This document shows, one piece after another, positions 50,001 to 62,000 of a DNA stretch of 64,000 bases (position 1 is the first letter of the stretch; each line of letters starts with the position of its first letter). The position numbers and the translations under genes are program-made. The notes beneath the pieces are model-generated. The model did no database searches, was not told where the DNA came from, and was given only the letters and a program-made list of their open reading frames with translations. Source of the stretch: Anthopleura xanthogrammica (Eukaryota; Cnidaria; Anthozoa; Actiniaria; Actiniidae); the NCBI GenBank assembly GCA_964019055.1, contig OZ025211.1:1113135-1177134 (forward strand), in the 5' to 3' direction.

Positions 50001-53000
50001 TAACCAGTTATCCCACGGCACAGGCCCAAGCTCTAGTTCTACTCCTAGTGGTAATACAATACAAACATCCTCCAGTGCCCCACCCCCCTCAGTCATGGCA
50101 TTAAGTACCATGGGAGGGGTGACTCCACAGCCAGGGTTTCTGTATCGAGGTGCTTGGGTACCTCTGGCAGTCATGCCTGTTTCTGGTCAAGCTAAACCAG
50201 TCTAGTAAGAACAACTTCCTTGTATTTAAAAATGTTAGAATGCCTAAAAGAATACCTTAAGGACAACATAATAGCTTTCCTCCATTCTGCACTAGTATAT
50301 TTTATTTTGAATAAAAAATAATGGCTTCATATTACATGAAGCTACTTTGAAGGTATTCCAGGTCAAAGGTAGCAACTATTGCTTGGCTTATTTAGTGTTT
50401 GACTGACCAGGGATTGAACCAATGACCTCAGGGCTCGAAATAGAAAACAATTATAGCCGGCCAGTCCAGTAAATTTTGCCTGCCTTTTTATTATTTTATT
50501 TCCGATTTGGCAGTTCACCGTTATTTTTGCCTGCCAAACCTTAAGTTTTGCCTGGATTTTGGCCATTGGCAGGCCGCTATTTCGAGCCCTGGACCTCAGC
50601 ACGGCAGACCACTTATGAAGTGCCGCAGATACTAGTTCATTTCACAGAACATATAATTTAATGTCCTTTTGTTGTTTTACAGTCTTGATCATCTAGAGAA
50701 ACAAGAAACGCCATCTATCCCTGATGGCTACACATTATCCATCGCCTTCGCCTGTATTCTGGAGATCGTCAAGGGACTTAATACACTAGTTATACAAACA
50801 TCACCAGAGAGCTCACCTGTACAAGGCTGGATTGAACCTGATGTAAAAGATGTAAAGGACAGTGATACTGGTGTAGGTACTGTCAGTATTAATGCTATGG
50901 ATCAAGGTGAGTTAAGGGGTAAAAGTAAAGAATATGAACCCAAAATCAGTGTTGGTAGATTGTTGGACAACAGTACACCGTTAACCTACCCATACCCTAC
51001 CGACGACCTGTTGTTATCAGCTACTGATATCTGCCTGAAAACCACTCACAACCTACTGTCACTATTACTGAGTTAGGGTTTGAGCTCACAAGTTTGCTAT
51101 CGTAGTTTATGACTCAGTTGGGCTTTCTTGAGTGGATGACATAGACAGAAATACAGTCAGGCTAAAAGAAAGTAATGAAAAACAACAGATACACATGCAG
51201 AGATCTCTAGAGAGACAAATAAAAGGGAGCACAGGTGGTATAGCAGTTTGACCACTTGCCTCTCACCAATGCGACCCGGTTTCGAGTCCTGCTGGGCTCG
51301 TTGTTGTAAGTGAGTAGAGATTAGAAATAGAACCAGGAAGATTTAGATAAGTAGGGAGAATAGGGAGCCAAGCACCAACCTGATGGCCCTTCAAGCTAAT
51401 AAGATGGTGTAAAACTAACAGGACTGTTGTGCTGTTTCAGGTGCAAGTGGTAATGAATTGGGAAAAGAAATGGTCAATGCTTCTTGGTGTGGTGTTTTAG
51501 CATCTCTGTCAATCCTTCTTGAATCAAGGTAAACTCCCTAAACCTCTTGCTTGTTTTCTGTTTCATGCCATGTGTCGTCCCTTTGAGTCATTCCCTTGAG
51601 CATTATTTCTTTGATTACCAGTAACAGGGACCGAGGAGCACAGTTTTGAGTGAGGGGGCTAATCTGGGAGGGTCCAGAGGAATGCCCTCACCCCCCTGAA
51701 ATTTTGGAAATTGAGGCTCTTGGATTTCCAGTGCCTCAGTTTCCAGGGCAATTGCAACATATTTATTGCATTAAAGTCATGTCAAAGCTTTAGGCAACTC
51801 AGAACAGAAATCATTTTTGGCTAAAAACATGGGTGGCTAAGCTCCACCACCTCTGCGTTGCCTGTAGTATGCTTCCTCTTCACAATATCTACTGACCAGC
51901 ATTATTCATTATTTTCTTTCAGTAATGATGAGACTGGAACAGAAGCTATTCTTAAAGCCTTTCAGATGTTTTCTAATGTTTGTGGGGTATTAAACTTGAA
52001 TACCCCGCGTGATGCATTTATAACATCGCTGTGCAAAGCTGCGCTTCCTCCACATTACACACTTACTATAGTCAACCCACACTCTGGTAAGGCTCAAGTG
52101 TCTTACATCAAGAACCCTTCATCCAGTCACGGTATGGGGTCTGATACACAAGGTGGTGGAAGTGGAGAGCACACTGTCTTGTCAAGAACAATGTCCTTCC
52201 CTGGAGGGGGAGGGTCAGGAGCTGTTCTTACTGGGACCTCCCTGGGTGGATCTCATGGCCCGGTATCGGTAAGTATATCAAAGTATTGCATTTTGGGACA
52301 TAGTAGAGACAAAATTATACCTTAAAATTTTTTGTTTTGTTTTGTTTTAGTTAACAGCTAAGAATGTGCAGTGTATGCGAGCACTACTCAGCCTTGCACA
52401 CTGTCATGGTAGTATCTTGGGTACTGCCTGGCACATGGTCCTCATAACATTACAGGTAATTATAACAGCTAAGAATGTGCAGTGTAAGCGAGCCCCACTC
52501 AGCCTTACACAGTGTCTGGCACACATTACAGATACATGTATTGTTTTATGATAATGTACAAAGATATAGATATGGAGTACAAGATGTACGACGTTTCTGA
52601 TGCCAGCTCGTTGATAAACACTGTCTTTTTTCAGCACTTAACCTGGATACTAGGCTTAAAACCCTCAACAGGCGGAACCTTGAAAGCCATGCCTACTACA
52701 GAAGCACCCAACTTGGTAAATTGAACCTTTTTCTCTCTTAAGGCATGAGGAATTGAGTATTTTGACATAAGATATTTACTTATCATCGGTATTTTGTATT
52801 TGTAGGTAATAAGTCAAAGTATGATGTCAGAGTTACCTGTTCTCGCTGCTATTCTGTCAAGACTCTTTGAAACATCACAGTACGTAATAAAGCGACAATA
52901 ATCAATACTCACACATGTGCAAAACCCTTCTTGACCGTGAGGTACTAGTACCGAGATACCACACAAAAGCGAGGTTTTCGGACCAGAAAAAATGCTCTTT

Positions 53001-56000
53001 TTCACAAATGCTAAACGAGTAGAGAGAAGCTAGGCAGCATGCAGTGTAACTCGCCTTAAAGCCGTAGCCAGGATGGAAGATAAAGGTCTCCCCGATTAGT
53101 AGGGCACTTGTGCCCAGCTATAAGTTTTGAGACACTAATAAAGTTATTGTTATTGCGTGAGGAAAAGGAGTGATTTTCTTTCATTCTCATTTTTTGTTTT
53201 CTTTCGTTAATTTGTTACATTTTTGTTCATGTTAGGCATCTTCTAGGGGTGCATGTTACGTCACTAGCCGCCATGTTGGTTGACGATAACAAGGCATTCT
53301 TCATTAGCTTCTCTTGTTAGATCAACCAAGATGGCGGCTGTTTCATTGTTATTTATTTATATTCTTAAGGAATTTTGAGTCATGTCGTTGCACCCCCAGA
53401 ATTCAGTATTACCATACAGTATTTCATTAGTGATGTTTGTATCTTGTTTCCCAGATACCTTGATGACGTAGCGTTACATCACTTGGTCGATGCCTTGTGT
53501 CAGCTGTCGTCCACGTCAATGGAACAATCACAATCTAACAAGGTAATAACCATTTACCCAGAAAAACCGGAAATTCTGGTTGGAAAACGAATGGTATGTG
53601 TCATTCCGATCGGAAAGTTCCGGAAAACTCGATCCACTTTTCCCGCTCTTTTCGGTTCTTCCGGTAGACGCGTGTACCATTTGTCGAAAGTTTGTCTGAT
53701 TAGAATCGAGATTAGAAAATCGCTTACCATTCCAACCAGATGGATTGGTTTATAATGGTTAACACCCCATAGATCCAGTCAATACTCCTCTCTCATTTCT
53801 TATTTCAGTTCTGACTAGTGAATCTAATGCCTTTGTGTTTACAGGAACCGTCATTGTTTGCTGTTGCTAAGTTACTAGAGACAGGACTAAACAACCTTCA
53901 TCGAGCTCGAGTACTGTGGAAACCGCTCACTGCGCATTTATTGGAGGTAAGCAGTTTCTGTCCTGATTGGCTGGCCAGGACTTACTGGACACCTTTTGAT
54001 GACCAGTGTGTTTAACGCCGATATAAATAAAGTATTCTCATTATTATGATATTATTATATTATTTATCTCTTTATTGATTAATCCATTTCAGGTCTGTCA
54101 GCACACTCATGCCAAGATGAGGGAATGGGGAGCAGAAGCTGTGACATCATTAGTCCGTTCAGCTCTGACGTTTGACCATAAGCCACCACTGAATGAAAAT
54201 ATTGTGAGTAATGAATGGAAATGAGTAGGAGATAAAAGGCCTGTTCTGAGTTCGATAAGCAAAACGCATTGTGGTCTAGCTTGGGTACAAACAACACCAT
54301 ATAAGGCATGATGAACAAAAGATGTTTGTACCCAAGCTAGACCACAATGCATCATGTTCGCTATCTCAGAAAAGGTCTATGAAGGAGGTGATGATGGTAG
54401 GGATGATGATGATGGTGGTGGTGGTGGTGATGATGAGACTTAATGACTTTCATTTTGATTACAATCAAGTCAACGCGTCCACACTAAAATCTGTGTTTCA
54501 TTTATGTTGACATTCTAGAGTTTACAAGCGATGTTGCTGTCTCCGTTACAAGAAATGTCCACTATATCCTACTCTGACATACGATACAAACAGCTTGAGT
54601 GTGTCTTACAGGTAAACATCGTCTGGGTCATCCTGCTTCTCCTCTCTTTGCTACAATTTTCCATACTCATAATATATTTCAGCGGCACCTCTCAAAACTT
54701 TACAGCAATAACGATACGCTTTCATGTGCCAACCAGAGATGGATTGGCTGGTAAAACAGGACAACTTGTGAAGAGCTTTTGTGAAAATGGTTGCATATTA
54801 ACATCACAATGCTATTGTTAGTAAACATGTAGTATCACTATGCCTTTTTCTTGCTTTTCAAATTTTAGATTCTGCATTCTACTGGTCAAAATCTTGGTCA
54901 TGGATGGCCGTGTGTTCTTGGTGTGATAGGAGCTGCAACCAATCAACAGGGGTAAGGATACACAATACACTCAACCGAGGCTAAGAGGCAATGGTAAAAA
55001 GTTTTCCAGTTTGTAACTGACTATCTCGATTTGAAGATTTGTGTGTTTGAAACTACAAAAATGAAATTCTAATGAACTGTTATAGTGTCCAAGCCGAAGT
55101 TAGTAAATAATTTCTCAACCGAAAATTAAAGAAAGTTTCAAAGTTTTTAACCAAAGACTGTGCTTGTTTGTTTTTCAGGGAAGGTCTGATTCGCGTTGCA
55201 TTCCAGAGTCTTCAGTTAGTAGTCACTGACTTCCTACCCTTGATGCCTTGCGCGTGCCTTAAGGTTGTCATTGATGTTGGCGGGAAGTTTGGTTTGCAGC
55301 CGCTTGAACTGAATATCAGCTTGACAGCCATTGGATTACTGGTAAGATACGATACATTGTATACAGCTTTTTTGATGAAGGTTGAAGGGGCGAATGGCGA
55401 TCGGTAATTGGCGATTGCATGACCGAAAGAAACTATGGGACAATAAGAATGTCTTCATATTCATTCCTAAACAATGCCTGCGCCATTCTCAGTATTCTCG
55501 ATTCCCCTTATTTCTTATTTCTTATTTCTTCTTGATACCCGTGACCACTTCCAGGCATAATCTTTTACGTAGTTCCTTTTGTTGACCTAATTAACACCAT
55601 TATCACTTGCGACCCCCAAAGGAGTTAAAATATTGAAATAAAAAAAAGACGTCGAAGAGGATTCTTGTATGATCTGAACACGACACTGTTTTTTTATTTT
55701 TTTTTAGTGGAACATCACAGATTTCTTATCTCAAAACCGTGCTAAAATACGTGAAGGACTCAGCGCTTCTGATTCATCTGGTTTTGAAGGTCTAAAGTAC
55801 GATCGTCCCGTCCCTCCAAGTGACCGGTTATGGATGTGTCTGTACTCCAAGCTTGGTGAGCTCTGTGTTGATCCAAGACCAGCTGTAAGGAAGAGTGCAG
55901 GACAGACGTTATTCTCTACTATCAGTGTACATGGCTCGTTGTTAGATAATGTTACATGGTATACAGTACTATGGCAGGTAATATACGATACTCTTAAGGG

Positions 56001-59000
56001 GAGGGGTGGGGGACAGACGTTATTCTCTACTATCAGTGTACATGGCTCGTTGTTAGATAATGTTACATGGTATACAGTACTATGGCAGGTAATATACGAT
56101 ACTCTTAAGGGGAGGGGTGGAGGACAGACGTTATTCTCTACTATCAGTGTACATGGCTCGTTGTTAGATAATGTTACATGGTATACAGTACTATGGCAGG
56201 TAATATACGATACTCTTAAGGGGAGGGGGTGGGGGACAGACAAAATGATGATGACAGTGATTATGATGATGATGATGTTGACGACGGTTATAATGATGAT
56301 GTTATGATGGCAACCATCATGATGATGGTGATGATGATGATGATGTTATGCCGTTGGCAGCTGATGATGGTGGCGGTGGTGATGATAGTGATTGTGACTA
56401 CTTATCTAATCCTCAGCATGAGTTATATAGTGATATTGTCATGATGGCAACTATGATGATGATGGTAGTGATGGTGATGATGGTACCTACTTTTCCTTCT
56501 AGTAGTGCATCTAATCCCCAGCATGTGTTGTATAGTGATTTTGTCATGATGGCAACTATGATGATGATGGTGGTGATGATGATAATCTCCAGCATGAGTT
56601 ATATAGTGATATTTTTCTAATAATTATCTCTAGGTGTTATTTCCACTGCTTGATCAAGTCAAGCGCATGTCCACCACAGCAGCAACCGTCCCACCACCAA
56701 GTGACGTCAATCAAGCCAAGAACAAAATACTCATCCATCACTCACGCGACACGGCCGAGAAACAATGGGCAGAGACACGTGTTCTGACATTGAATGGTGT
56801 GGCTAGAGTATTCAACACTAGGCGCCAGACTCTCGCTGCCCTGGATGAATTCCCACGGGCCTGGGCACTACTCTTGGAATTTGTCGAATCAGCAGCTCTA
56901 AGTAAATCATCTGAAGTAGCGCTCGCAGCGTTGAAGAGTTTCCAGGAAATGGTCCATGATTCCAACGAGAATAGTGAAGGCGAGAAAGAAGAGGAAGATA
57001 TCAATATGCTGCTTGACCCTGCACGAGCTGCAAAAATGAGAGCCAAGATGAAAGTTAAACCAAAGTTTTACGAAGAAGTTGAAGATCTAAACTTGTGGAT
57101 TAATGGCTGGAAAGTTTGGTGTGATATTGGAACGTCGAGTTTGTCGCCTTCATCATTCAACCAAACTCGAGTAGATGCTGAGGGGAAAACAGTGACCACC
57201 AAAGTCTACCCAGCTCAGCAATACATCACCGCCCTAGTGCAAATCTTCCCGAATCTCTTTCGACGGATCTACAATAGGTTTGGTTTAGCAGATTTGCAGA
57301 AGCTTTCCAAGATATTACAAGCTGGTATCACGATTCCTGTATCTGCAGACCAATCTCCTTTCCTTGTGCCGTCGTTTCAGGACACTATTTTAACACCGTT
57401 ACAACACTCCATCATCGATGTAGTGGATATATTACGAGAACCTCTGCCTCACACCAAGGGTTCTGTGCTAGACATATCAAGCCAGCCTATGTATCCTACT
57501 CTATTTGAACTGTTAGTATTTTTTGTAGACTGTGCTTGTAATCCTCCTAAAGTTGACAATGTAGGATCCTTCAGTAAGAAGAAAGAATGGGTGATTCTTC
57601 AATTGACGCCATTTTCTGAGAAATGCTTAGAAATGACAGTGGAGATGTATGGAACCAGTGTCAACAAGAATGCTGTTATCGAACAAAAGGTCCTAGAGAA
57701 AATCATCAAGGTAAAGAAACTTAGTAACTTATAAAAGCCTTTTCGGAATTTTTATTTTCGACAATTTTTTTTCCCCATTTCATACAATACAATAACTTTA
57801 TTTACGGAGGGATACATAATAACCATTTACAGTTTTCTAACTTACGGCCCTCAAGCCATTTTCTTGAGTATTATTTCTTTTTTTACCAATAATTAAGGTT
57901 TCACTAGTTTAAACATCGAATCTTAAATGTATTCTTCGTTTGCACGTGACGTTATAGCCGCCATGTTGGATGACTTTAACAAAAGACTTTTCAATGAATT
58001 CTTTTGTTCTATCATCCAACATGGCAGCCCTGGTTTTTTTATTATATTCTCTTGGGAATGATTGCAAACCATCAGTTTTTGGGTTTCAATCAGCTGATAA
58101 AAGCATTTCATTATCAGGTCCAAATGGTGGTCAAACACTGACCACCACGTGCTGTCAGCCAGGAAGAATGCTATTGAAAACTCGTGATTCAGCTGATCAG
58201 TTAACTCACGAAATATTTATTTGAATGACTTTTGTTCCCAGGCACTCCGCACACCTATGGGTCTAAAGTATGACTGCCCATCACAAACCACGTGGAAACT
58301 CGCAGTCAGTTCTCTTCTTACTGTTTTAAGAATTGGTCTCCCTGTGGCGCTAAATAATCCAGGTAACTCAACTCGATTCCTTCTTTCTACAAAATCAAGC
58401 AATTTGTCACGCAACATTAAAGCGTTGCAAGCTGCAGAGTGAATGTTGCTCGTATTACCACCTCACGCGCAACAAATTTTCATTATTGCAGAGATTAGAA
58501 AGCGCTACTACTTCTGCAACAAAGTCGCGCAACAAAATTCCGTTTCCACCTGAGGGAACTATTAACATTTTGTTCTGATTGTAGATTCATTTAGTACGAT
58601 GTGGTATGAACTAGCATCCTGTCTCGAGGATTTCTTGTTCTCAGAGAAGTAAGTATTAATACTGAAGGACCCCTGTTCCATCACAGTACACTCGGCTTCT
58701 ATTGCGCACTCTCCACGCCTCTGCGTCCCAGACAAATTCAGGCGCGCCATATTTTTTCTTGTTTTGGCTGCTGTCCAACAGATTTACGATCTTCTGAGTA
58801 AAACATTTTTTGCCTGACGGAAACTCAAATCCCTGTCATCTAAAAGGTGTGGAGAAACAGACACATTGAAAGCGCAACACCACTGGTCTTTGCCCAATCA
58901 CACCGCCGTCAATCACAAGCACATATTTTACCACCTCGTGAGCTGCACTTTTTTTACTGGAATGTAATTGAAATGTTGGCGGGAAAGCACATCCGTGGCT

Positions 59001-62000
59001 CAACCTCAACGCATGCGCAGTCGTTTATATAAGAAACCCAGTTTTATTGCGATAAAATTCAGTGTCATGAACTGTTCACTAGTGTATTGTCCCTCGTTTG
59101 ACTGGCGAGTCTTCTATTTTTCTATCATTCATTAGGACTCCACCCGACACCCAGTCGCTGGAGCAGCACCAAGAAGACGAAGAGCTTGATATTAAGGTAC
59201 GTACAAAAATAGCTGTCAATCATGTTGAAGGACCGTTTAGACAGCTGAGTTGACCTTCAAAACAAACTCAAGGGCAACCAATCAGAATTGAGGATTCAAC
59301 ATTGTATTTTGATTAGCATTTTTTCCATGATTCTGACAAGAGAACCCATGAAACACGAGTTCTTCTGTAAATTGATAGTAAACGCTAGTCGAACTCATGG
59401 TGGAATTCTATCTCAATCGACAAGAGAAGTCTACACAATAATAAGTCCTTGCTCGGAAAATGCTAACCAAAAATAGTTGATCCATATTTTCTTTCGGGTA
59501 ACGCGATCAACTGATCAGCTGGAGTGTAAAGGAGGACCCCTCCCCCCGTAAAATATAAACTTGAAATCTATTCGTTATTGCTTTTTCAGCTGCTACGAAT
59601 GATTCGTGATGATATCTTACCACACTCGTCTACTCTTCCTAAAGACTTCATGGTTCGTGTGATGGCGCTTTTAAACCGTGGATCCATTCATTCGGCTACT
59701 GACTCTGCATTCAGCGGTAAGCAAGCCTCCTTCCATGTTGTACGTGAGAACACGCATGTAAAAAAGTTAATTTTAACGTCGAATGCAGGGAGTGATCGCT
59801 CAGTTTCCCGAACAAGAGGCTCATGTTTAAGCTTTTAACGCCAGATCAAATTTGAATTTAGAAGTAGAATTTTACGGAGGGAAGAACACCGGAGAACTCG
59901 GAAAACCCCCGAAGCTCAGGAGAGAACCAACAAACAACACTACTCACCTACGACACCGAATCGAACCCGGGTCGCATTGATGAGAGTCGGCGCTTTAACG
60001 GCGCACGTACACCAACCTTATGAATTCTTATAAATGGCTATAAATGAATAGGGATACAATTCAAACAAAGAACTTTATGATCAAGGAAATGACACGTGGT
60101 CCGAAATGACTGACAGGGTGTTGTCAACTTTTTCAGGCCAGTGGGTAAAAGCCGGGTAACGGGCATTTCGAGAGCGGTACCCGTATCTCATTTCACTTGT
60201 TTTTTTACCTATAGGTACTGATGCGAATAGCTTCCCTATCCGTGAAGAGTTTGCAAAGTCTTGTTTCGAGACGCTATTGCAGTTTTCGTTTGTGAATGAT
60301 TCTCCTAAACAAGACGCAACAGGTATGACATAAGCACCCTTATTACTTTAGAACTTGTAATCAGTAATCATGGTTCAAGCGGGGAAAATATCTTACCATA
60401 CATCGTAACACTGGTCAAACACAAAGCATTCAGTCGAGGCTGCAAGGTTCAAATTTGAATAATCCTTTGAAACTACCTTGCAGCCTCGCTTGAATGCTTT
60501 GTGTTTGACCAGTGAACTGATGTATTGAAAATGGCGAATAGATTGAGACAAGACTGAGTTGAAAAGTTTCTCTTTCATGCGCGTGATGTCTTCCTAGTCA
60601 TATCATAGTAAAAAGGTGTGCATCATCCCAGAGATCTCACGGTAACACTCGTGGTTCGCGCGAACCTGCGATGTCGTGTTTGAGCATCCTGATTGGATGA
60701 ATACTTAACCTCGCGTGCTGTGATTGGTTCATCGGATGTCAATTCCGTACCGTGACAGTCTATGAAATCTAACCCTATAATTTTAAACCGATTGGATGTG
60801 ATGTACAAATCGTTGCAGTGCTTCCCAATCACACGCGCGAAATCGTACAATTTGCTGTCGCGACGAAGTTGGTTTTGGTGGACGTCAATCAGGCGTTTCC
60901 ACAACATTCCACGTGGCACGTGCCTTGATAACTTTGTGTTTCCGACAATGCCATTGAAACACTTTGATTGACGTCCACCAAAACCTTTTAAAACGCTTTA
61001 ACATGGACATTTATTTTCCAATTATCATTAATATATAACCTAATTCAAATTTTGTATTCTCTGTTATTCTTTAGATGGTAAAGTATCGGAGTTAGCACTC
61101 GATGCTATGTTAAGTCGATGTCAAGATGTTCTTGAAAAATACGTAGAAGACGAAAAATTGAGTGGAAAATGCCCTCTACCAAGGTAACTAATGTCTCTCT
61201 TAGCCGTTTCTCCTTTCTCCACTAAAATGGATAAACTTAGACCTTAGTGGTCTTTAGTTCTACAGTTTTTATTCCTTTCACTATGTCATTAATCATTAAT
61301 CTTTTGTTCTCAGAACACGTATGGCCGAGATGTCATTCGTCATTAAGGCCGTTAGTACTTTGATTGGCTCACTGAAGAAAATGACTCGTGACAGCCCACG
61401 TGTTGGTAAGTGATCTAACATCTCAGTATCGTGTATATTGGGTGTGTCTGAAGTTTCTAGTGGATTCGCTGTAATGTTTATAATGATTGTTTTGCTGGAA
61501 ACTACACTTGACAATCCACGTGTTGGTAAAGTGCGAAAACTTCAAATTTAATCGAACCCTGAAAGAACCACTAAGCTGATCAAACAGTACTAAGTTTATT
61601 ATGCACTGAAAAGTGCAATGCCTATAGTTTCATCAGTGCTATTAAGTAGTAAAGAGTGCTAGTTATATCGTGTTGTTTTATGGATGTGGTGTTTGCACTC
61701 TAAGCACACTATCATATATGGGTTACATCTTCAAGTAGTTATAGCCATGCTTTGCAACACGGACTTGAAACAGAAATTATTAATGCATGAATGAAATTAA
61801 GTGAAAGTAAAAAAATCCTTGCTTTTTCAACATTTCAGTATTGCCTACAAAGATTTATACTCCAATTTTAATTATCAATTTATTTAAGATTGAGGATGTT
61901 TGGGTATATTCCCACTACCCATCCATCCATCCATTTATCCATCCATCCATTTATCCCATCCCAACAAACACTAAGCTCCTATACTTTTTGGATTGATATT

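Noticed and set aside
55731..56243. Minus-strand 170 aa repeated ORF
   Set aside because: Shadow of the 111 bp triplication in MON2.
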